A stretch of 64,000 nt of DNA, taken from contig CAZCBE010000004.1 of assembly GCA_964496695.1 (NCBI GenBank), positions 69,847 through 133,846 of the forward strand, given 5' to 3'. The position numbers and the translations under genes are program-made. Position 1 is the first letter of the stretch. Every line of letters begins with the position of its first letter. This DNA comes from SXTU01 sp964496695. Lineage in GTDB: Bacteria; Verrucomicrobiota; Verrucomicrobiia; Limisphaerales; SXTU01. Positions 43,528 through 54,100 of the stretch are shown one piece after another. The notes beneath the pieces are model-generated. The model ran no database searches. It was not told the origin of the DNA and saw nothing but the letters and a program-made list of their open reading frames with translations.

Positions 43528-43724
43528 GGTTCCAGGCTCCAGGCTCCAGGTTCCAGGTGGCCCGCAGCCGGGGCCGTCTGGTGTATCTTGACACCGCCCC
43601 CGAAGCCGAGCCGGTGCGGACGCCGGCGATACGGCTCGCGGGACGCGGGTGCCACGTAGCGCCGGCCTCCGGTCGGTCGTGCCGCAAGAGTCCTCGCTTG
43701 CCCGGGGCGGCGAAACCGGGGGCC
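43526..43724. repeat. Repeat-bearing gap before the prenyltransferase-fold gene
   Basis: The first part holds tandem CCAGGCT / CCAGGTT words (43532-43556) overlapping the end of the large gene. The second part (43582-43692) contains GTATCTTGACAC, GAAGCCGAGCCG, GGACGCCGG and CGCCGGCCTCCGG followed by GTGCCGCAAG. It is a diverged copy of the 27298-27411 element. No gene is seen. Confidence 0.6.
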
Positions 43725-44819
43725 ATGCATGGCTGGCGGCACCTTGCCCTGCTCGCCGCTTGGACCCTCATAGGGTGCTTTACCGTTCTGGCCGCCGAGC
43801 CGCCTCCCGCCCTCCGGCCGGACCGGGTGGACACGATGGTCAAGGGCGGCACCGGCTTCCTCGTGCGAGCGCAGCTCCCCGACGGGATGATCCAGGACAA
43901 GGACAAGCGCGAAAACCACGGGGTGGCCATGACCGCGCTGGGCCTGATGGGGCTGGCCAGCGTGGGGCACCAGCCGGTGGACAAGAGCACCGAGGGCGAA
44001 GTGATGCGGAAGGCGGTGGGGTTTCTGTTGCGGCCGGAGGCGCCGGGAGCCAACGGCTACTTCGGCCAGCGGGACGGCTCACGGATGTATGGGCACGGCA
44101 TCGTGACGCTGGCCCTCACGGAACTGCTGGGCATGGGCATGGACAAGGTGCAGGACGGGCTGCTCCGTGATCGGGCGCAGCGCGGGGTGAACCTGATCCT
44201 GGCCGCGCAACGGGTGAAGAAGCACGACCCGCGCTTCATCGGCGGATGGCGTTACTCGCCGGACGCCGGGGACGCCGACCTGTCCGTAACCGTCTGGCAG
44301 CTCCTGGCCTTGCGCTCGGCAAAGAATGCCGGGCTGGCGGTGCCGAAGGAGGCGATTGACGCCGCCGTTGGCTACCTGCGTCGGAGCTATGTGTCCTCCC
44401 GGGATGTGCAGGGGCGGCTGGTGAACCCGAAGAGCGCCTTTGGCTACGTGCCCGGCCAGCCGCCGCAATATGCCATGGCGGCGGCGGGCCTGCTGGCCAT
44501 GCAGGTCTGCGGCCTGACCGACGCCCCGGAGGTGCTCGGGGCGGCGGACTGGCTGCGGGCGGCGGCCCCGGTCTGGGAGACGCAGTGGTTCTTCTACGGG
44601 ACCTACTACTACGCCCAGGGGATGAACAAGCGCGGGGGCGATCTGGCCCGGGAGTCCCGCGAGCGGGTGGAGGGCCTGCTGCAGGCCAACCAGCAGCCGG
44701 ACGGCTCCTGGGAGGGGGCGGACGGCTCGGAACGGGCACAGGGCAAGGTCTATGGCACCGCCCTGGCGCTGCTCAGCCTGTCCGTCCGGTTTCAATACCT
44801 GCCGATCTACCAGGATTAG
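43725..44819 (+). CDS. Exported prenyltransferase/squalene-cyclase-fold protein
   Basis: 364 residues from the ATG at 43725 (MHGWRHLALLAAWTLIGC); the longer in-frame extension is repeat sequence. It has a signal peptide, then an alpha/alpha-toroid made of repeated helix pairs. Typical segments are NHGVAMTALGLMGLASVGH, GGWRYSPDAGDADLSVTVWQLLALRSAK, QYAMAAAGLLAMQVCGL and a QW-like QPDGSWEG. It lacks the DxDD acid motif of squalene cyclases, so it is unlikely to be a terpene cyclase. It may be a binding protein, as many periplasmic members of this fold are. It follows the large DUF4175-like gene on the same strand after about 200 bases; the pairing may be functional. Confidence 0.82.
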   Translation: MHGWRHLALLAAWTLIGCFTVLAAEPPPALRPDRVDTMVKGGTGFLVRAQLPDGMIQDKDKRENHGVAMTALGLMGLASVGHQPVDKSTEGEVMRKAVGFLLRPEAPGANGYFGQRDGSRMYGHGIVTLALTELLGMGMDKVQDGLLRDRAQRGVNLILAAQRVKKHDPRFIGGWRYSPDAGDADLSVTVWQLLALRSAKNAGLAVPKEAIDAAVGYLRRSYVSSRDVQGRLVNPKSAFGYVPGQPPQYAMAAAGLLAMQVCGLTDAPEVLGAADWLRAAAPVWETQWFFYGTYYYAQGMNKRGGDLARESRERVEGLLQANQQPDGSWEGADGSERAQGKVYGTALALLSLSVRFQYLPIYQD

Positions 44820-45168
44820 CCAGGATTCCGAAGTGGCGATGGCAAATGCGGTGGGTGGCACAGGCTGCCAGCCTGTGCCGAGCGGCTACCAGCCGCTCGG
44901 AATGTCGAGGACGTGCGAACGGATTTGAGGCGCCAAGGTCAAGGGCAGCCGCCTCGCCGTTCCGTCCGGCCAGTGGCCGGACGGCACAGGCCGGTGGCCT
45001 GTGCTACCCATTCCTGATTCGAGTTCAGGATTAGCCGGAGTGACGCTGGAGGGGCAAAACCCTGCCTTTACGGAATCTTCACATTCAGGGGAATACCGTA
45101 GCCCGGGAGGGGGGAATAGGCTTGCTTGGAAGGCGTTTATCTGTCTTGATTTGCCCACTCTTTTTTAC
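44820..45168. repeat. Array of four palindromes with 10-base arms and 3-base loops
   Basis: 349 bases with no gene. Palindromes lie at 44857-44879 (arms GGCACAGGCT / AGCCTGTGCC, loop GCC), 44878-44900 (CCGAGCGGCT / AGCCGCTCGG, loop ACC) and 44962-44984 (CCGTCCGGCC / GGCCGGACGG, loop AGT). A fourth spans about 44983-45004 (GGCACAGGCC / GGCCTGTGC, loop GGT). The arms differ in sequence but keep length and loop size. The rest (45010-45168) must contain the promoter of the giant gene. It has one imperfect hairpin (TACGG near 45070, CCGTA near 45096). Confidence 0.8.
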
Positions 45169-48100
45169 ATGAAAAAAACCAATTGTGCGCGCCGTGGCGT
45201 TTCATCAGGACGCCGCGAGCAACAGTGCTTCATGCGGATGCTTTTTTCGCCCGTGATGGAATTGGCAAAAGTCGCAAGGGAGCGGTGTGCCTTGGAGGGA
45301 CGATGGCTGGCGTGTTTCGCCGCTGTTTGCGCCTGCTGGGCGGGCAGCGTCTCGGTCAGTGCCCAGGAATTCTTTACGATCAGTTCGTCGGATAGCGTCA
45401 GTGGCTCCTCAGCCGGAGCGCACCAATTATACACTGGCACAGCTCCTGCAAATGGAACTTCCACTGCGGTCCCCCCCGCCTATCGCAAGATCCGTGTCAC
45501 AGAAGGCGGCAGCGTCACCTTGGTCATCACGCTGAACAACCCGCAGGATCGCAATTCGCCTGCGGACGGTATTACGGACAACTACACTGCCACCATCGCG
45601 CTGGCGGCAGGCCCGGGCACGGGGGGAGCTGGTGCCAACAACAACATTCCCAATTTCAGCGTCAAGGCAGGGTCCGAAATTGCCACGGCGGGGGATGCCA
45701 CGCTGTCAACCGGAACGCTTTCCTTCGGCCCGGGGGCCTATTCTGCAAATGTAACCCTGTCGGCCACACAGGACGCGATCGCCGAGTTCGACGAGGATGT
45801 GCTCATCTTCGTATCGAGCCTGGTAGATACTTCCTCCGGCGGGTCGTTCCCGGGTGTGGTGGGCCATGGCGTGGTTACCATCGTGTATCAGGACACCCCG
45901 CCTGGCGCGATTGACAACACCTATGCGGACGACACGGTGGTCGTCACCCAGCCTGGGGCGAACAACACCGTCAACGCCTTGGTGCTCGACGCCACGGGCA
46001 ACGCCGTCATCGGCGGTGATTTCACCGCCTACAGCGCCACTCCGCGCAACCGCATCGCCCGCATCACCACCGCCGGGGCCAACGACGCCACCTTTGACCC
46101 AGGCTCCGGGGCGAACGCATTCATTTCCTCGATTGCGATTTATTCGGGCGGTGCCAACAACGGCAAGATCTTCGTCGGCGGCGGTTTCACCGCTTTCAAT
46201 GGAGCCAGCCTCAACAGCGTGGCGCGCCTGTTGAACACGGGCGCGGTGGATTCCAGCTTCAACCCGGGCACTGGTGCGAATGGCCCCGTGCGCGCGGTGG
46301 CGATTGACACCAGCGGCAAGACGCTCGTGGCCGGTGAGTTCACCCTGTTCAACGGCACCGCCCGCAACCGGATCCTCCGGCTGAATGCGGACGGTTCCGT
46401 GGACACCGCCTTTGCGCCGGGCACGGGGGCGAACGGCACCGTTTACGCCATGGCCCTGCAGAGCGACGGGAAGATCCTCATTGGTGGTGACTTCACCAGT
46501 TACAACGGCACCACGCGGACGCGGCTGGCGCGTTTAAACACGGACGGCTCGCTGGATTTTGCCTTCGATCCCGTGGCGGGCTTCAACGACACGGTCTTCG
46601 CGCTGACGGTGGACCAGAGCCAGCGTGTCCTGGTGGGCGGCGCGTTCACGCAGGCGCAAGGCGTCACCCGGCGCGGCATCACGCGGCTGACGACCACCGG
46701 CGCGCAGGATACCACATTCAACCCGGGCGTGGGAACGGACGACACGGTTTACACAATTCAGGACATTCCAGTTGGCGCGACCCGTGGGGTGCTGATCGGA
46801 GGTGTGTTCACCCATTTCAACACCACCCACCGCCGCCACATTGCCCGCTTGTTTGCGGATGGCACGTCCGATGGCTCGCTGGACACCTCGTGGATGGATC
46901 GTGCTTATTGTCAGTTCATCGGCTTGTGGGCCTTGAATCCCGTCGCTTTCACCTTCGGCTCGGGGGCGGTGGAGGTTGGTGTCTCAGCGGTCGTCACCAA
47001 CGCACCCGGCAGCGGTTATGCGGTGAATGACCTGCTTGATCTGAACGGGGGGGCCACGCTCGCGCGGGTTCGGGTGACGGCAGTTTATGATGCTGTCGCC
47101 AGCGCCGTGGTGACCACCCCGGGCAGCGGCTATGCGGTAGGCAATAACATCACCGTGGTGGGTGGCACGCTCGCGGCCGGCGGGGGCGCCGCCACCTTTA
47201 CGGTTACTTCGGTTGGCAACGGTGGTGTCGTTACGGGGATTGCCCTGACGAGTTCGGGAGGCTACTCCACCGTTCCAGTCAACCCGGTTGCCACCACCGT
47301 GGCACTTCCGGGGACCGGCACTGGTCTGACCTTGACCCTGACCTTTTCAACCGGGCGGGTCAGGACGCTTGCGGTGGTCTCCGCCGGCAGCTACAGCCCG
47401 GTGCCTGTTCCCGCCTCGACCACCACCATCACGGGTGTTGGCGTTGGCTGCACCGTCAACATCACGGGCACGGCCCCGATTGGCGCCGGGACCACCACGC
47501 TGACCGTCGCCGGTCATGGATTGCAGAACGATGAAGCGATCGTTTTTCAGGCGGACCCCAGCGCCGGCCGTCAGCGCCTGCCCAGTGGTCTGCTCGGTGG
47601 CACGATTTATTACGCCATCCGGGTTGACAACAACAATTTCCAGGCCTCGCTCACGCCCTCCACCGCCATCGTGGGGGCGGTTCCCGTCACCATCATCAAT
47701 TCTGGCGATCCGGATGCCACCTCGCACCGGGTGCGGCGCGTCGGGGCGCAGTCCAGCTTCGTGACGGCCCTCGCCGCGCAGGCCGATGGCAACGTCGTGG
47801 TCGGCGGCAAATTTGACACTGTCGGCGGCGACGACGAACCCGCGGGTTCTATTTTTGCCACGAACCCGCGCAACAACCTGGCCCGCCTCAAGGGCGGTTC
47901 GTTGAACGGTCCCGGGCAGATGGCCTTTGGCAACCGGAGCTACTTCGTGGATGAATACGCGAGCACCATCCTGATGAGTCTGAACCGCCTGAATGGCAGC
48001 TTGGGGGCGCACGAAAGCACGCTGACCATCACCAGCCAGAGCGCCACGTTCGGCACGGACTTTACGAAAAACTCACCCGGTGGCAGCACGTTGACATGGG

Positions 48101-51100
48101 GTTATTCCGATGGCAGCCATGCCAGCATCGTGGACGGAGCTACCGGCAATGGCGGCTCACAAATGATCATGAGCATCGTGCAGGAAACCTTGGTGGAAGG
48201 CAACGAAGACGCGCTCTTCTCCATGTCCTCCCCGCTGCCGACGCTGCATACGGCACAGCAGACCCGCGGCCTCACCCTCCCGCGCTTTGGGTGGAACCTC
48301 ACGGCCGGCAATCTGTCCCCCACTGCCAATGGCGCCCGGGCGCTGATTGATCAGACCTACGCCATTGACCCCGCGCTGGGCTTCATTGACCGGACCACGC
48401 TGACGATCGTGGATGATGATTTTCCCCCCGGTTTCCTGGGGTTCACCGCCTTCAGCTACAGCAGCACGGAGAACGCCGGCAACGCCACGATCAGCGTGGG
48501 GCGGGTGGATGGCAGCTTCGGCCCGGTGTCCATCCGGGTGCGCACCACGGCTACGGTGGGGGAAAACGGGGAGGGCTTCGGCACCACGGCCGTGCAGGGC
48601 AACGACTACACTGGCACGACGAACACCCTCTTTTTTGCCGCCGGTGAAACCAACAAAACCTTTACCATTCCGCTCATCAATGACAATGCGGCGGACGGCA
48701 CCGTGATGATTCACCTCCGCACGGACACGGTCACGGGCGGAGCGACCAACGCCGCCGCCGGGCCGGGCGGCTCCGTGCTGGCGGGCGGAACGCTCTATTC
48801 CTCGGCGGTCCTCACCATCACCGATGATGATCCTGCAGGCGGGGTGCCGCCGGGCTCCGTGGACACGTTGTTCGCCGTGGGCTCGGGCGCGGACAATCCC
48901 GTGCAGGTGGTGGCGATCAACCAGACCAACTCCGGCCTGTTTGCCAACACCGTGGTCGTCGGCGGCGACTTCTCCACCTACAACAGCGTCAGCCGGAGTC
49001 GCTTGGTGCGGCTCACATCACTTGGGGCGGTGGACACCAGCTTCAGCATTGGCTCCGGGGCCAACAGCACCGTCTATGCTGTCGCCATCCAGGATGACTC
49101 GCGGGTCATTGCGGGCGGTGCCTTCACCACCTTTAACACCACGAACATCAACCGCATCCTGCGGTTGAACTCGGATGGCACGATTGACAGCTCCTTCAAC
49201 CCGGGCTCCGGCGCGAACGGCAATGTGCTCGGGATTGCCATTCACCCGTCCACCGATCCGGTGGTGGCCAACCGTGGCAAGGTGGTCATCGTCGGTGACT
49301 TTACGCAGGTGAACAGCGTGAGCCGCCCGCGCATCTGCCGGCTCAATACCGACGGCACCGTTGATGGCTCCTTCACGCCGGGCACGGGGGCAAACGCGAC
49401 CATCCGCGCCGTGGCCATCAACGCCAACGGCGAAATCTACCTGGCTGGTGACTTCAGCAACGTGGCCAGCGCCACCACGCCGCGCAAGTATCTCGCCAAG
49501 CTCGGCACCGATGGCACGCTGGACACCGCGTTCTTCTCCCCGTTCACCGCAGGCGATGGCACCGTCCAGCTCAACGCGCTTGCGATCGAGGCGGATGGGA
49601 GCCTGCTCGTGGGTGGCAACTATGCCTCGGTGGGTGGCAACGCGGCCTACAAGTTCATTGCCCGCTTTAATCCGGCGACCGGAGCAGTCTTGAACTCGTT
49701 GCCCGTGGTATTAAATGGGCAGGTCAGATCCATCTCAGTCCAGACGGATACGAAGATATTGCTCGCGGGTGAGTTCACTACGGCGAATGGGCTGGCGCGC
49801 AATTACCTGGCCCGCGTGACCTCGGCCGGGGCCACGGACACCGACATCAACTTCGGCACCGGTGCCAACGCGCGGGTATTGTCGGTGGCGGGGCAGGTGA
49901 CGCGTGGCACCTTCGCTGATGCGAATGTCGTGCTCCTCACGGATACCATCACGGTAAACAGCCATGGCCTTAGCAATGGGGATGCCATCCAGTTCACGAG
50001 CGGTGACACGACCGGGGTTGGGGCGTTGCCGACCGGGCTGGTGGCTGGCAATGTGTATTATGCTGCAGCCGTTGCGGCCAACACCTTCAAAGTGGTTTCG
50101 ACCAGGGCCTTGATCAGCAACAAGTCCATCACCGGCAATACGGCGACCCTCACTTCAATTGGCAGCCACGGAATCAGCACTGGGGATACCGTGCTGGTCA
50201 ACATCAACGATGCGACATTTGACGGCACCTTCCTCGTGACCGCTACGGATGCGGACGTGACGGGCGTCAGCTTCAGTTATGCCCGGGTGGCTGCGGACCA
50301 GTCTGCGGTCGTCAGCCCCTATGGGGTGGCGGGGCGTCAGGTGGATCTCACCGCAGTGAATTCAGGCACGGCTACGCATGTGGTTCGGGCTACTAAACCG
50401 CGCATCGAAATTGGCGGCGAGTTCACCTTGTTCGACGGCCAGACGCGCAACCGGATGGCCCAGTTAATTGGTGGCGACATCAACAACGCCCAGAACGTCA
50501 ACGGCAAGTTCCAGTTTGAGTCAGCGACTTACAGCGTGGATGAGGACGGCGGCTCGATCAGCGTCCGGGTCAAGCGCACGGGTGGCTTGCAGGGCGTCGA
50601 AACGGTGGATTTTGGCTCAGTGGAACAAACGGTGACGTTTACGGTTGGAGGGTTGTTGGTGAACTTTCCGAACACCTTCGCGGGGGGCGAGACGGTTCGC
50701 TTCTCGGCGGCGGTCGGAGCCGCGATGCCGGCCGGCCTGGTGGCGGACCGGACTTACTATGTGCTGAACCCCACGGGTGCGAATTTCCAGCTTGCTTCCA
50801 GCGCCGGCAGTGTGACCCCCGTTAACTTCACCACCACCGAGACGGGCTTGATTTATGTGAGCACGACCAGTAACAGCCCGGCGGTGCCCGGCCTGCATTA
50901 TACCGCGCTTGCCCTGGCTGGCCTGCCTAACCAGTTGAGCTTCCTCGCGGGCGAAAACCAGAAGACGTTCAATGTCACGATCACCCCGGAGACGACGCTG
51001 AACGGCAACCACGACGTGAGCCTGGCGCTGGCCAATCCGTCCGCCCCGGCGGTGCTGGGGAGTCCGGCGACCGCCACGCTGACGATCTTGGACAACGATT

Positions 51101-54100
51101 CCGTGGTGGGCTTCGACTTCGACAGCTTCAGTGTGAACGAAGGCACCTTGACCGCGACTCTCTCCGTCTCCCGCCTCGGTTCCACCTCCGGCGCTTCGTC
51201 GGTCAACTACGCCACGGTGACCGAGACGGGGGCGGGCAAGGCCACCGCCGGCAGTGACTACACCGCTACCAGCGGGACGCTCAACTTTGCCGCTGGCGAT
51301 GTGCAGAAGACCTTCACCATCACGGTCATTGATGACACGGTGCCGGACGAGGGCAATGAGACGGTGCTGGTGCAGCTCTCGAATCCGCAGGGGGCGAGCT
51401 TCAACACGGCGCTGCTGCCCAGTTCCGCCTCGTTGACCATCGTGGACAATGACTTCAGCGGTGGCACCATCAACTACTCGTCCGGGGTTTACTCGGCGAG
51501 CGAGAACTCGGGCACCGTGCCCATCACGGTCACACGCACGAGCGGTAACTCCGGCGCGATCTCCATCCGGGCGCAGACGGTCGCGCAGGTCCGCGCCCCG
51601 GCCTCGCTCACGGTGACCAACAAGGCGCTGACCAGCGGGTCCGCCACGCTGACCACGGCGGGAGCCCACGGTTTCGCATTGAACGAGGCGGTCGTGGTCC
51701 AGGGCATTGGCACCGCATTCGATGGCACCTACGTGATCACCAACGTGACGGCGAACACCTTCGCCTACGGCCGCAACGGACAGAGCGATGTGGCCTCGGC
51801 AGCCGTCAGTCCCACAGGCCGGGCCAGCGTGGCGGTGGCCACCGCCGGCACGGATTACACGGCTATCACCACCACCCTGACGTGGAACGATGGCGATGCC
51901 ACTACCCGGAGCTTCTCGGTGGCGATCGCCAATGACGTCACGGTGGAAGGTCCTGAAACCATCCAGTTGACCCTGACCGTGCTGGCTGGCAACGCCGTGC
52001 TGGGCTCGCAATCCACGGCCTATATCAGCGTGCTGGACGATGACAGCCAGATTCAGTTCAGCGCCGCCTCGTCCACCTACAGCGAGGACAACGGCTATGT
52101 GACAGTGTCCTTGCAGCGTGTGGGCGGCCCCTCGGGCGTGGCTTCCGCCGACGTGATGGCGACCGACAGTGGCGCCACGGGAGGCGGCCAGGATTACAGC
52201 TTGGTGCTCCGCTTCCCGAGCGCCGCTGCCGATTTTGGCACCGACACCATCACGGTGACCGATCATGGCCTGACCAACGGAATGCAGGTGGTGTTTGAAG
52301 CCACTTCCACCAGGCCCGCCGCGTTCGCCAGTGCGACCAACTACGTCGTGAATGCTGCCGCCAACACCTTCCAGCTCTCCGCGACGTTCGGGGGGGCGGC
52401 GGTGAACTTCGCCGACCAGGGCACGGGCACACATACCCTGCGGATTCCGTCCCGGACCGTCGCCTGGGCCTCCGGTGACATCACCGACAAGACGGTCACC
52501 ATCAGCCTGACGGATGACACCACGGTCGAGCCGGATGAGTTCTTCGTCCTCAGCCTGGGAACTTTTGTTGGTGCCAGCGCCGGGACGATCGCCAGCACCA
52601 CCGTGCGCATTGTGGACAACGACAACGAGGTGGGCTTCACCGGCCTGCCCTATCTGGTGGCCGAGACCAACACCAGCACGACCATCACGCTGCGCCGCTT
52701 CCGGGGCACGGTGGGCAATATTGTGCTCTATTACAGCACCAGTGACGACACGGCGACGGCGGGAGCTGATTACACGGCCATTCCCGGCACGCTGGCAGTG
52801 GCCGGTGTCGGCGGCAACAACATCACCAACGTCAGCCACGGGTTGCGCACGGGGAACACGGTGGTCTTTGAAAACGCGGGCGGGGTGCTGCCCGGCGTGA
52901 CCATGGGCTCGGTGGCCTATGTGGTGACTAATGTGACCGTCAACAGTTTCCAGATCGCCAGCGGCGGCACGGTGGTGACGCCCGGCACTCCCACCGGAGC
53001 CGTGAATGTGCGCTCCGCCGTGGTGTGGGCCACGGGGGACACCACGGACAAAACCTTCACGGTCGCCATCGCGGATGACACCCTGCAGGAATCCACGCCG
53101 AACGAGCAGTTCAACCTCAATCTGGCTCTGGAGACGGCTTCGCTGACCATCGCCAACATCGTTGGCCCGAACCCGGCCAGGGTGATCATCTTGGACAACG
53201 ACTCTGCCGGCGGCGGCATTGACACCAGTTATGCGCTCGGCGCGGGCGTGGACAATGTGGTGCTCACCTCCGCGGTGCAGCCGAACGGGCAGGTTGTGAT
53301 CGGCGGCCAGTTCACCACGTTCAGCGGGACGAACCGCAGCCGCATTGCGCGGTTGAATGCGGATGGAACGCTGGACGCCAGCTTCCTCAACGCGCTGGCA
53401 GGTGCGGACTTCACGGTGAATTCGGTGGTGGTGGACGGGAATCAAAACCCGCTGCTGACCACGAACATCGGCAAGGTCGTCATCGGCGGCGCGTTTACCA
53501 ATGTCAACGGCGTGGCACGCAGCCGCGTAGCGCGGCTGCTTTCCAATGGCGCACTGGACACTTCGTTTGTCCCGCCGGTGCTGGTGGGCATTGCCTTTGT
53601 GGATGCGGTGGCTGTCCAGCCGGACGGCAAGGTCGTTGTGGCGGGCTCGTTCTCCTTCAGCGGCCGGGCAAATATCTTCCGCCTCAACGCGGACGGCTCG
53701 CTCGATGCCACGTTCCTGAACGCACTGGCGGGCGCGAATTCCGAAGTCCGCGCCGTGCTCGTGCAAAGCGACAACAAGATCGTCATAGGTGGTGATTTCA
53801 CCTCCGTGAACGGCGTCAACATCAACCGGATCGCCCGGTTGAACGCGGACGGCTCGCTGGACACGACGTTTGATCCGCAGGCCGGCGCGAATGCGTCGGT
53901 GCGGGTGATCGTGGCCGATGGCCCAGCGGACGGGACTGGCAGCTATGTGGTGGGAGGCGATTTTACCGGGCCATCCTTCGGAGTGGCGGTCACGAACAAG
54001 TCCCTGACCGGGAACGTGGCGACGCTGATCACGGCGGGGAATCACGGCTTCGACGTCAACGATCTCACGCGGAACATGGTCACGGTCAGCTTGGGGGATG

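Noticed and set aside
45040..45168. Possible cyclic di-GMP or other riboswitch upstream of the giant gene (GGGGCAAAACCC and a TACGG/CCGTA hairpin)
   Set aside because: The conserved core sequences of known classes are not present; only a weak hairpin can be drawn.
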